Assembly: GCA_964556255.1 (NCBI GenBank)
Contig: CAZKVQ010000004.1
Span: 1-64,000, forward strand
Direction of reading: 5' to 3'
Length of the DNA: 64,000 nt
DNA from: JACJWR01 sp964556255
GTDB taxonomy: Bacteria > Actinomycetota > Actinomycetes > S36-B12 > UBA10799
Positions within the stretch are counted from its first letter, which is position 1; each line of letters opens with the position of its first letter. A program made the translations under genes and the position numbers. This document shows positions 27,165-35,368 of this stretch, piece by piece. The notes beneath the pieces are model-generated. The model saw only the letters and a list, made by a program, of their open reading frames with translations. It did not search any database and had not been told where the DNA came from.

Positions 27165-27647
27165 GTGGAGTTCGACGTCACCATCGAGATCCCAGCAGGA
27201 AGTAGGAACAAGTACGAGGCCGACCACGTCAGTGGACGCCTCAAGCTCGATCGGATGCTCTTCACCGCGACTCGCTACCCACACGACTACGGATTCGTCG
27301 ACAACACCCTTGGTCTCGATGGAGACCCGCTCGACGCCATGGTGCTCGTTGGTGAACCGACCTTTCCCGGCTGTCTCATCCGCAGCCGCACGATCGGGAT
27401 GTTCCGGATGACCGATGAGGCCGGTGGCGACGATAAGTTGGTCTGTGTCGTGGCCGGGGACCCTCGGGTGGAGTACCTCCAGGACATCGACGATCTCGAC
27501 GAGTTCGAGCGGCTGGAGATCCAGCACTTCTTCGAGGTGTACAAGGACCTGGAGCCCGGGAAGTCCGTCGAGGGCGCCAGCTGGACTGGACGCGCGGCTG
27601 CGGAGGCGGAGATCGAAGCATCCTTCGCTCGCGCCAAGGAACACTGA
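27165..27647 (+). CDS. ppa: Inorganic pyrophosphatase (soluble, family I)
   Basis: It hydrolyses cytosolic pyrophosphate and pulls biosynthetic reactions forward. The 160-residue sequence has the family I core: IEIPAGSRNKYE, DRMLFTATRYPHDYGFV, the metal-binding GDPLDAMVL, and DDLDEFERLEIQHFFEVYKDLEPGK. The start is GTG 27165, with AAGGAG six bases upstream. The same cell also encodes a membrane H+-pyrophosphatase (48625-50985), so pyrophosphate is shared between a heat-dissipating and an energy-conserving enzyme. Confidence 0.96.
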   Translation: MEFDVTIEIPAGSRNKYEADHVSGRLKLDRMLFTATRYPHDYGFVDNTLGLDGDPLDAMVLVGEPTFPGCLIRSRTIGMFRMTDEAGGDDKLVCVVAGDPRVEYLQDIDDLDEFERLEIQHFFEVYKDLEPGKSVEGASWTGRAAAEAEIEASFARAKEH

Positions 27648-27726
27648 CGTAACCCGGTCGGCCGCCGCCTAAACCGGTGTCAGCCACGGTGGCCGGGGCC
27701 GGTGGCCCGATAGTCTCGGTACCACT

Positions 27727-29199
27727 GTGAACTCCACCCCATCCGCAGCTGCTGCCGCCGGCCCGCCGGGCTCGGCTGCCATCGCCACCGGCAACGTGCT
27801 GACAACCCGAGCTGCCGCGCGGGTTCTTCGAGCCGGTGGCAACGCTGTCGACGCCGCCGTCGCGGCCGGATTCACCTCGGCCGTCTGCGAACCCGGACTG
27901 GCCAGCATCGCCGGCGGAGGCTTTCTGACCCTGCGAACACCTGCCGGCGACACCTCGGTGTTGGACTTCTTCACGACGGTGCCTGGTCTCGGCGGCGTGG
28001 AGAGCGACATCGAGGCCACCACCATCACCGTCGTCTATCCGGCGGCGACCCAGGACTTCCGGGTAGGGGCGCCCTCCGCGGCCGTGCCCGGCTGCCTGAG
28101 CGGCTGGTTGGCGGTTCACGCCGACCACGGACGGCTACCGCTGCCAGAGGTGATGGCACCTTCCGTCGAGCTTGCAGCTGCGGGCGCGGAGATCGACTCC
28201 TCCCAGTCGTACATCATGGGGCTGATCGAGGACATCCTTCGATTCTCCCCGGAGTCCCGCGAGCTGTTCGTACCCGAGGGCGAACTACTTGCCGAAGGGG
28301 ATCTGCTGTTCGCTCCCGACCTGGCGGCGTTCCTGGCCTCGGTAGCCGCCGGCGAGATCGACGCGCTGGATTCGCCTGGTTTCGCCGGGCCGTTGCTGCG
28401 ACTGAGTGCCGACGGCTGCCGCATCACGGCCGACGATCTGGCCGACTACGAGCCGGTTTGGCGACACCCACTGCAGAGCCAACACAACGGCTGGCGGGTG
28501 GATACCAACCCGGCCCCGGCCTTCGGTGGGCAGATCATCGCCGCTGCCCTGCGGTCGGTCGATGGATCGGGTCCGGCGGCCATGACCGCCGCCTTGCGTG
28601 ACGCCACGGCGGCGGCGAAGAACGGCGACGCGCCGTTGGCGGTGACCGGGACCACCCAGATTTCCATCGCCGACGCTGACGGGATGGTCGTGTCGATGAC
28701 GACCACGAACGGGGCGGGTGGTGGCGTCATGGTTCCCGACACCGGGATCCACCTGAACAACATGCTCGGCGAGGACGACCTCCTGCCTGGTGGGCTGGCA
28801 ACCGTCGTGCCAGGCGCCCGGCTGCGTTCGATGGCAGCGCCTTCGCTGCTCACGGATCCCGAAGGTGGGGTGGTCGCGCTGGGAAGCGGTGGTTCCGCAC
28901 GCATCCGATCCGCCATCACGAGCGTGATCCTGCGACTGTCGGACTCCGGCGAGGACCTCGCCTCGGCGGTCACCGGACCTCGAGCGCACCTCGAGGACGG
29001 CGGCATGGTGCAGGTGGAGCCGGGCTTCTCCGAGGATGCGATCGCCGAACTCGGCCGCGGGTTCCCGGTCAACGTATGGGACCGCACCGACTTCTACTTC
29101 GGCGGTGTGAATGCGGTGCAACGCCATGCCGACGGGTCCGTCGAGGCCGCCGCCGACCACCGGCGCAACGGCTCGGTCGCGATCGTGGCACCTGGCTGA
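27727..29199 (+). CDS. Gamma-glutamyltransferase-family protein, short cytoplasmic form
   Basis: This belongs to the Ntn-hydrolase gamma-glutamyltransferase family, which cleaves and transfers gamma-glutamyl groups after self-processing. The N-terminal half has GGNAVDAAVAAGF and GLASIAGGGFLTL; the candidate processing/catalytic Thr is about residue 309-310 in VTGTTQISIADADG, followed by VSMTTTNGAGGG. The 490 residues are about 60-90 fewer than typical secreted enzymes and no signal peptide is present. The residues after the Thr differ from the usual THxSVVD...TxTxN pattern, so substrate specificity may differ (amide hydrolase or glutaryl-acylase-like). The start is GTG 27727, 79 bases after ppa. 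Confidence 0.78.
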   Translation: MNSTPSAAAAAGPPGSAAIATGNVLTTRAAARVLRAGGNAVDAAVAAGFTSAVCEPGLASIAGGGFLTLRTPAGDTSVLDFFTTVPGLGGVESDIEATTITVVYPAATQDFRVGAPSAAVPGCLSGWLAVHADHGRLPLPEVMAPSVELAAAGAEIDSSQSYIMGLIEDILRFSPESRELFVPEGELLAEGDLLFAPDLAAFLASVAAGEIDALDSPGFAGPLLRLSADGCRITADDLADYEPVWRHPLQSQHNGWRVDTNPAPAFGGQIIAAALRSVDGSGPAAMTAALRDATAAAKNGDAPLAVTGTTQISIADADGMVVSMTTTNGAGGGVMVPDTGIHLNNMLGEDDLLPGGLATVVPGARLRSMAAPSLLTDPEGGVVALGSGGSARIRSAITSVILRLSDSGEDLASAVTGPRAHLEDGGMVQVEPGFSEDAIAELGRGFPVNVWDRTDFYFGGVNAVQRHADGSVEAAADHRRNGSVAIVAPG

Positions 29200-29281
29200 C
29201 GTCCTAACCGCCGGGGCGAACACGTCTCGCGCGACACCGGGGGCGTTGGCGAGTCCCCATCGCCGGCGCGACAGCGCCTTG

Positions 29282-30817
29282 TCAGTCGCCGGCGTGGTTG
29301 GCGTCGCCCAGCGCGGCCAACTTCTGCCAATCGTCGGTAGCGGGGTGTGCCTTGCCCATCGGCCCGGCAGCCATCTGCTTGAACAGTGTGTCGGTGACCT
29401 TCGTGGTGAAGTCCGCACTCGCCTGGGTGAGCCCCTGCTCTGGACGCACACCGGTGAGACCACGGGTCCAACTCATCGTGCCGGCTGCGAACACCCCCGC
29501 GCCGGAGGGCACCGTGTAGTAGGCGATGGTCGAGTAGGAGGTCGTGTCCTGACACTTCAGACTCGAGATCGCCGGCACCTCGATCGGTCGAGGAGTGTCG
29601 GCCCGGGCGTATGCCCGGTCCGTCTCGTTACCGACCAGGCCCGGAAGCTGACTGCCAGCGGTGACGCCGGTGCCCTGGAACAGGAAGAACTCGGGCCGCA
29701 CGATCGTCATGTCCCCGCTGGACGGATAGCAGTCGTAGTAGTTGCCCACCACGGTGTTCTCCGGTTTGGCGTCCGGGGAATCCCGCCATCTCGCAGTCGT
29801 GTCCTGGGAGTTCTTCACAGGATCTGCCTCTGCGCTTTTGTAGCCGACCACCAGCCGTCCGGGACCCTGAGACGTGGTTTCGAGACGCACCCGCCAGTAG
29901 CCGGCGTTCGCCCCCAGGAAGGCCAGGTTGGATCCGCCATCACGAGCCTTCACGAGAGCATCTCGATAGGGCACCGGCCAGTACTCGTCGTGTCCGTTCG
30001 ACACCACCCCCAGAGTGCCCTCCAGGGCGCCAGGATCCAGCGCGAGGTCGGACACGCTCCGGTAGGCGACGGGCACCCCTGACCGTTCCGCCGCCCGGGC
30101 GACCGGGATGTCGAAGTCGAACCAGATCTCCCAGTCGGCGGAGCTGTAGGGCCGGTCGAAACTGGCCGCATATGCCCGGTCGGAGAAACCATCCGGACCC
30201 TTGTAGAGCGAACGGCCCCCCCAGGAGTTGTAGGCCTGCCAGGTCGTGTCACCGGCGACGACCACCACCTTGCCCTTGGTGTCCGGCGACCTAACCACCA
30301 TCGGTACGTTGCGCCGCTTGGTGCCGTCGTTGATCTGGACGAGGTAGAACCCGGGCTGCCAGCCGGTCGTGGGAATCGTGGCGGTGCGTTCCCAAGGGGC
30401 ACTAGCCGCCCGGGTGTTCGGATCCCGCACTATTCCGTTCTGCTTGCTGGCTGGCACCGGTTGACCCTTGTATACCTCGGTTGCCCCCGCGCCCTGGTAG
30501 TCACCGATGCGGAACGCCCGGACGGTCACCGGGCCATTGGCCGAGACGTACAGGTCGAGCGGTTGTCCGGGATTCAGGCTGCTGGCCGCGGTGTAGGCCT
30601 CGATGTCGTCATCCTTGGCCAACTGCTCCTGCGGGATCTGCCACTCCAGCGTCGGCGTGGGCGGTTGACTGGGGCTAGCCGAGGCGCTCGTCGGCGCAAC
30701 CCCGGTCGTGGCGGTCACACTGGCGGTCGTCCCCGAGCCGGTCGACCCGCACGCAGCCACGGCGGCCGCGGCGACGATCACCGGTAATCCGAGCCGGAGA
30801 CTCTTGTTGCCGCTCAC
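29282..30817 (-). CDS. Secreted lipoprotein with N,N-dimethylformamidase beta-subunit-like domain
   Basis: A 511-residue protein with lipobox AVAACGS (Cys23) followed by a Thr/Ser/Pro linker to about residue 60. A small beta domain (SANGPVTVRAFRIGDYQGAGA) is followed by the large domain resembling the C-terminal part of N,N-dimethylformamidase beta subunits: VVVVAGDTTWQAYNSWGG, SADWEIWFDFDIPVARAAERSGVPV, VVSNGHDEYWPVPYRDALVKARDGG, NLAFLGANAGYWRVRLE. The NSWGG and GHDEYW motifs identify the family, but the substrate outside the cell is unknown. GTG 30817 overlaps the MFS stop by four bases, so it is coupled to that exporter. The formamidase reaction should not be assumed. Confidence 0.78.
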   Translation of the reverse strand: MSGNKSLRLGLPVIVAAAAVAACGSTGSGTTASVTATTGVAPTSASASPSQPPTPTLEWQIPQEQLAKDDDIEAYTAASSLNPGQPLDLYVSANGPVTVRAFRIGDYQGAGATEVYKGQPVPASKQNGIVRDPNTRAASAPWERTATIPTTGWQPGFYLVQINDGTKRRNVPMVVRSPDTKGKVVVVAGDTTWQAYNSWGGRSLYKGPDGFSDRAYAASFDRPYSSADWEIWFDFDIPVARAAERSGVPVAYRSVSDLALDPGALEGTLGVVSNGHDEYWPVPYRDALVKARDGGSNLAFLGANAGYWRVRLETTSQGPGRLVVGYKSAEADPVKNSQDTTARWRDSPDAKPENTVVGNYYDCYPSSGDMTIVRPEFFLFQGTGVTAGSQLPGLVGNETDRAYARADTPRPIEVPAISSLKCQDTTSYSTIAYYTVPSGAGVFAAGTMSWTRGLTGVRPEQGLTQASADFTTKVTDTLFKQMAAGPMGKAHPATDDWQKLAALGDANHAGD

Positions 30818-32313
30818 GTGTGCACCTCTCGTCGCGCTCCTTTGGGAAGGATCCTGCCAACAACGAAGGCCGTCGCCGCGGCCAGCCCCGCCGCAGCCAG
30901 GCTCGCAGTCACCAGCCCAGAGGTGAACGCCGATCGTCCGGCGACCAGCAGCGCTTCGCCGGTGGCAGGTGGCAGCCCCGAAAGCAACTCCGGGATGTTG
31001 GACAACGAGTCGTTCGCTGCTGCTGAGGCGTCCGCCGTCAACCCGGGCGGGAGCACCAACCTCGAACGATAAACATAGGTGAGCAGGCTGCCCAGTAGTG
31101 CGATACCCATCGCGGCCCCCAACTCGAAGGCGGTTTCCGAGATACCGCCAGCGGCACCGGTCCGGTCAGGCGGGGCCGCTGATATCGCCTCGTCCGAGGC
31201 GACGGTAAGGACGCAGCCGAATCCGCAGCCCACCAACATCATCGATGGGACCAGTGCGAGATACCCATGGCCCTCTCCGGCCGATAGCAGCGCCAGCCCG
31301 AGCGCGGTGATCCCCAGCCCGAACATCAGCACCCTGCGGGCGGTGAATCGGTGGGCGAATCTACCTGCCACCGGGGCGGTGGCGGCGGAGACCAGAGAGA
31401 CCGGCAAGGTGGCGGCCCCGGCGGCCAGCGGCGTGAAGCCGGACACCAGCTGGAAGTACAGCGCGAGGAAGAACAGCAGACCGGTGGCGCTGAACACCAT
31501 TACGAACTCGGCCGTCACGGCGCCTGCAAAAGCCTTGACCCGGAATAGTGCGAAGTCCAGCAATGGCACGGTCAATCGGCGCTGCCGCACGGCGAAAGCC
31601 GCAAGCATGAGCAAGGCCGCGGCCAGCGCCAGCCACGGCGGGTAGCTTGCCACATTGCCCCGAGCCACTTCCTTCACGGCATACACCACGCCGAGGATTC
31701 CCACTGTGGACAGCACGACGCTGATGATGTCGATGGGTTGGCGTGAGTCGCCTCTGGACTCCGGGAGCACACGGACCCCGACGACAACGATGTAGGCGAC
31801 CACTGGGACGTTGATCAGGAAGACCGAACCCCACCAGAAATGTTCCAGCAGCAGCCCGGCGACGAAGGGGCCGATCGAGGCCCCAGCAGAGCCGGTGGCA
31901 CTCCAGATGCCGATGGCCAGGGTGCGTTGCCGACTTTCGGTGAAGACCGCCCGGATCAGGGCGAGCGTGGAAGGCATCAGGGTCGCACCTGCCAAACCCT
32001 GCACAGCGCGGGCCGCGATCAGCAGCTCCGGGGTGGGCGCGTAGGCCGCCACGACCGACATGGCGCCGAACCCCAGCGCGCCCAGCATCAGCAGTCGCTT
32101 GCGTCCGAACCGGTCGCCAAGGTTCCCCATCGTCACCAGCAGTCCGGCGAGAACGAACGAGTAGATATCGGAGATCCAGAGGATCTGTGTGTAGCTGGGC
32201 TTGAGATCTACGGCGAGGCTGGGGACGGCCACCGCCAGCACCGTGCCGTCGACCGCGACCAGGAACACTGCGGCGGCCAGGACCGAGAGCGCTGCCGCCT
32301 GCCGCCGGGTCAT
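30814..32313 (-). CDS. MFS transporter, DHA2 (14-helix) drug exporter family
   Basis: A 499-residue proton-driven efflux protein with 14 predicted membrane segments. DHA2 signatures are VFLVAVDGTVLAVAVPSL in helix 1, the loop motif GNLGDRFGRKRLLMLG (motif A), LIAARAVQGLAGATLMPSTLALI (motif C region), and GIWSATGSAGASIGPFVAGLLLE. The start ATG 32313 overlaps the trmB stop by four bases, and its stop overlaps the lipoprotein start. The substrate cannot be deduced; export of a metabolite handled by the lipoprotein is possible. Confidence 0.87.
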   Translation of the reverse strand: MTRRQAAALSVLAAAVFLVAVDGTVLAVAVPSLAVDLKPSYTQILWISDIYSFVLAGLLVTMGNLGDRFGRKRLLMLGALGFGAMSVVAAYAPTPELLIAARAVQGLAGATLMPSTLALIRAVFTESRQRTLAIGIWSATGSAGASIGPFVAGLLLEHFWWGSVFLINVPVVAYIVVVGVRVLPESRGDSRQPIDIISVVLSTVGILGVVYAVKEVARGNVASYPPWLALAAALLMLAAFAVRQRRLTVPLLDFALFRVKAFAGAVTAEFVMVFSATGLLFFLALYFQLVSGFTPLAAGAATLPVSLVSAATAPVAGRFAHRFTARRVLMFGLGITALGLALLSAGEGHGYLALVPSMMLVGCGFGCVLTVASDEAISAAPPDRTGAAGGISETAFELGAAMGIALLGSLLTYVYRSRLVLPPGLTADASAAANDSLSNIPELLSGLPPATGEALLVAGRSAFTSGLVTASLAAAGLAAATAFVVGRILPKGARREVHT

Positions 32314-32996
32314 CCGGTGCCGTCACGTCGATAGCAGAAGTCCCAAACCTCCCGGCCGGCCGCGATCCCGACGGCCTCGTACCTGGTCTCCGGGCGGGAG
32401 GCGGGTCGGGGTCCACCGACCACGTCGGCGCGCAGCCCGGGCTCGGTTGCCAACACTGACTCGATGGCGGCTGCGTACCCGGCAACATCGGTGGCTACAT
32501 GGAGTAGGCCCCCTTGGCGGAGCCGAGAGCAGGCGAGGTGGACGAAGTCCGCATTCACGAGTCGTCTCTTGTTGTGGCGCTTCTTCGGCCAGGGATCGGG
32601 GAACCACACCCGGATCGCGGCGAGCGATGACGGCTCGATCTCGTGCTGCAGGACATCCACGGCGTCGGCGATCACCACCCGGATGTTCGTCAGGCCGCGA
32701 GCTCGGGCCGCCCTCAGCGTCGCGGCCACGCCCTTCACGTGTACTTCGACGGCGATGATCCCGAGGTTCGGTTCGGCCTCGGCCGACGCGACTGTGGCGT
32801 CTCCCATACCCGAGCCGACCTCGAGTACTGCGCCATCGGCCGATGGGAATACCGCAGCCAGGTCCCACGGTTCGCCGGCCGCCGTCAGCCCATAGTCGGG
32901 CCAACCGGACGCCAGCGCTGCCCGCAGTTCCGGTCCCATCCGTCCGCCCCGCTGCCGGAAAGAACGGATTCGGGCATCCTGGTTGACGGCGGTCAT
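32310..32996 (-). CDS. trmB: tRNA (guanine-N7-)-methyltransferase
   Basis: It methylates G46 in the variable loop of tRNAs. The 228-residue class I methyltransferase has VLEVGSGMGDATV (SAM-binding), LGIIAVEVHVKGVAATL, VVIADAVDVL, the TrmB signature IRVWFPDPWPKKRHNKRRLVNADFV (key FPDPWPKKRHNKRR), LHVATDVAGYA, and TRYEAVG near the end. ATG 32996 (MTAVNQDARIRSF) has GGGAG upstream. The gene is divergent from the tyrosine phosphatase across 58 bases and heads a coupled trmB-MFS-lipoprotein operon, an unusual grouping. Confidence 0.93.
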   Translation of the reverse strand: MTAVNQDARIRSFRQRGGRMGPELRAALASGWPDYGLTAAGEPWDLAAVFPSADGAVLEVGSGMGDATVASAEAEPNLGIIAVEVHVKGVAATLRAARARGLTNIRVVIADAVDVLQHEIEPSSLAAIRVWFPDPWPKKRHNKRRLVNADFVHLACSRLRQGGLLHVATDVAGYAAAIESVLATEPGLRADVVGGPRPASRPETRYEAVGIAAGREVWDFCYRRDGTG

Positions 32997-33054
32997 GGCC
33001 ACAGTCTCCCGGTGGTGGGCCTGCGCAGGCAGGCTGAGGGGTAGATTGCCGCAC

Positions 33055-33795
33055 GTGCCGTTCAAGATCCTCGTCGTATGCACGGCCAACATCTGCCGTT
33101 CCCCCGCGGGCGAGTTCCTGCTGCGTCAGCGGCTAGGCGGCTACGGGATAACGCCCGTCGGCATCTCGGTGACCAGCGCGGGTGTGCACGCCCAACCAGG
33201 GGCGCCGGCCTGCGACCTCAGCGTGGCGCTGGTCAACGCCTCACTGGCGACCGAGACCGCGCCCGCCGCACCGCCAGTGGTCAGCGGGACGCCCGGCGCC
33301 AGCGATGCCCACCGTTCGCGTCTGGTGACCGCGGACATGCTGGGCGAGGCCGATCTGATCCTGACCGCTGATCGGGGACACCGCGCGGACCTGGCCAAAT
33401 TGGCCCCCAGCTCGCGCAACAAGACCTTCACCATGCGCCAGGCGGCCAGGCTGGCAACCTGGATCACCGGACCCGGCGGGGTGCTGCGGGTGGCATGTGA
33501 CAAAACCGCCGGCGCCGCTACGCCGCTCCCGCCCGGCGATCCACTCGAGTCCGTGCCGGCGCTGCCCACCCATCCGGTGCCACGCCTGCAGTGGTTCGTC
33601 GCGGAGCTCGATGCTGCCCGGGGGATGGCGCCGGCCGGAATCGAGAGTCCACCCGGGTGGGACCCAGACGATGTCGCTGACCCCCATGCGGTCGGCTACC
33701 AGCTCCATCCGTTGGCGATCGGCGAAGTCGTCACCGCCGCCAACGCCTTCGCAGACGCCGTTGCGCTCGTGATCAGGGCACCTGTACCCGGATAG
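33055..33795 (+). CDS. Low-molecular-weight protein-tyrosine-phosphatase-like protein, enlarged
   Basis: The N-terminus carries the LMW-PTP active site CTANICRSPAGE, with nucleophile Cys9 and Arg15 of the CX5R loop. The later region has VTADMLGEADLILTADRGHRADL (the usual Ala-Asp-Leu-Ile-Leu-Thr stretch) and a C-terminal Asp-Pro candidate for the acid loop (VADPHAVG). At 246 residues it is some 60-90 longer than normal, with additional material around residues 60-85 and 150-205. The start GTG 33055 (PFKILVV) has a distant GAGGGG and is the best fit to the family. It lies 104 bases upstream of the BY-kinase, matching Wzb/Wzc pairs in which the phosphatase resets the kinase. Confidence 0.82.
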   Translation: MPFKILVVCTANICRSPAGEFLLRQRLGGYGITPVGISVTSAGVHAQPGAPACDLSVALVNASLATETAPAAPPVVSGTPGASDAHRSRLVTADMLGEADLILTADRGHRADLAKLAPSSRNKTFTMRQAARLATWITGPGGVLRVACDKTAGAATPLPPGDPLESVPALPTHPVPRLQWFVAELDAARGMAPAGIESPPGWDPDDVADPHAVGYQLHPLAIGEVVTAANAFADAVALVIRAPVPG

Positions 33796-33899
33796 ACCCC
33801 GAGCGCGCGCGCATGTCGTACCCTTGGCTCGAACCTGGGGGACAACGCTCCCCGCCACTATCTTTTGGGCCGCCGGGCGGGCTGCAAGGAGACGACACC

Positions 33900-35354
33900 A
33901 TGGATCTGCGCGACTACCTTCGGGTGCTGCGAAAGCGCTGGCTATCCATCGCACTCATCACTGCCCTCGGCATCGGTCTTGCCGCGGCGTACAGCCTGCT
34001 CAGCCCGAAGGTGTACCAGGCGACTGCGCAGGACTTCGTGGCCATCGGCGGGGGGAGCCGCACCAGCGACGCCAACAACTCCGCGGCGAGCGGCTCCAAC
34101 TTCGCCCTGCAGCGCGTCAAGAGCTACACCCAGATCGTCGACTCCCCGGAGGTCCTCGCCCCGGTGATCGCTCAGACCGGCGTGAACATGACAGTTCCAC
34201 AACTGGCGCAGAACGTCACCGCCGAGAACCCGCCGCAGACCGTGCTGCTCAATGTCAGCGTGTCCGATGGCGACCCGGCCCGGGCCAAGGAACTCACCAA
34301 CGCGGTCGCCGCGCAGTTCGCTCGCCAGATCGAGGTGATCGAGACCCCGCAGGGCTCGACCTCCTCCCCGGTGAAGGTGACCGTCACCAACCCGGCGCAA
34401 GTGCCCACCAGCCCGATCTCACCCAATACCAAGGTGAACCTGGCGCTGGGGCTGATCCTCGGCCTGGGGGTGGGCATCGCCTACGCGCTGCTGCGCGAAC
34501 AGCTCGACACCACCCTCAAGAGCGAGAGCGATCTGGTGGAGATCACCGGGGCGACCAACCTCGGGATCATCGGCTTCGACCCCGACGCAGCCAAGACGCC
34601 CTTGGTCGCGCTGAATCAGCGGTCGGTGCGGGCAGAAGGCTTCCGGACGATCCGCACCAACCTGCAATACGTGGATGTGGACGAGCCGCCGAAGTCGGTC
34701 GTCATCACGTCCGCGATTCCGACCGAGGGCAAGACCACCTCCTCCTGCAATCTGGCGATCACCCTGGCCCAGGCCGGTGCCAAGGTCTGCCTCGTCGAAG
34801 CCGACCTTCGAAAGCCCCGGGTGGCCGATTACCTCGGCATCGACGGCAGCGTCGGACTCACCAGCGTCCTGACGGGCCAGGAGACCCTTGAGACATCCCT
34901 GGTGACCTGGCAGCGAGGGTTGCTGTCGGTGATCCCGTCAGGGCCCATCCCCCCCAACCCGTCGGAACTGCTGGGCAGCCGCCAGATGGCTAACCTGCTG
35001 ACCACCCTGCAGGAGCAGTTCGACGCGGTGATCATCGACGCGCCCCCGCTGCTGCCGGTGACCGACGCGGCGGTGCTGGCCAGGAACGCGGACGGCGCGA
35101 TCCTGGTGACGCGGTTCGGCGCAACCCACCGGGACCAGGTGCGCAAGGCGGCCGAGGTGCTCGACAACGTCGGCGCCCGACTGCTCGGGACAGTGCTTAA
35201 CTTCGTGCCGTCCAACAAGTCGGGCTACGGCTACGGCTACGGCTACGGCTACGGCTACGGCTACGGCTACGGCTACGGCGATGACGAGACTGACCGACCG
35301 CGTCTCGAGGACACGGACAGCGCTGCACGCGACGCGGTCACCCCGGGTCAGTAA
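33900..35354 (+). CDS. Wzz/BY-kinase: polysaccharide co-polymerase and tyrosine autokinase
   Basis: A 484-residue bacterial tyrosine kinase fused to its Wzz membrane adaptor, which controls polysaccharide chain length and export. Residues 1-200 form the Wzz module, with transmembrane segments near 13-33 and 179-199. The kinase domain has Walker A ending in EGKTTSSC with Lys278, Walker A' CLVEADLRKPR with Asp302, and Walker B VIIDAPPLLP with Asp380. The tyrosine cluster is a perfect Gly-Tyr nonamer (nine Tyr, residues 442-459) followed by an acidic tail of 24 residues. ATG 33900 has AAGGAG upstream. The phosphatase upstream and DUF4012 downstream (14 bases) are co-directional. Confidence 0.93.
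   Translation: MDLRDYLRVLRKRWLSIALITALGIGLAAAYSLLSPKVYQATAQDFVAIGGGSRTSDANNSAASGSNFALQRVKSYTQIVDSPEVLAPVIAQTGVNMTVPQLAQNVTAENPPQTVLLNVSVSDGDPARAKELTNAVAAQFARQIEVIETPQGSTSSPVKVTVTNPAQVPTSPISPNTKVNLALGLILGLGVGIAYALLREQLDTTLKSESDLVEITGATNLGIIGFDPDAAKTPLVALNQRSVRAEGFRTIRTNLQYVDVDEPPKSVVITSAIPTEGKTTSSCNLAITLAQAGAKVCLVEADLRKPRVADYLGIDGSVGLTSVLTGQETLETSLVTWQRGLLSVIPSGPIPPNPSELLGSRQMANLLTTLQEQFDAVIIDAPPLLPVTDAAVLARNADGAILVTRFGATHRDQVRKAAEVLDNVGARLLGTVLNFVPSNKSGYGYGYGYGYGYGYGYGYGDDETDRPRLEDTDSAARDAVTPGQ
35223..35276 (+). repeat. Tandem hexamer (GGCTAC)9 coding for the tyrosine cluster
   Basis: Nine perfect copies of GGCTAC, encoding Gly-Tyr nine times, lie in the last exposed tail of the BY-kinase. 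Unit length six keeps the frame whatever the copy number. Synonymous variation (GGT, TAT) is absent, so the array is recent or homogenised by slippage. Confidence 0.98.
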
Positions 35355-35368
35355 CGGCCTCGTCCACG

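Noticed and set aside
27648..27726. GGTGGCC-rich stretch as a terminator after ppa
   Set aside because: It contains direct rather than inverted repeats and has no T-tract.
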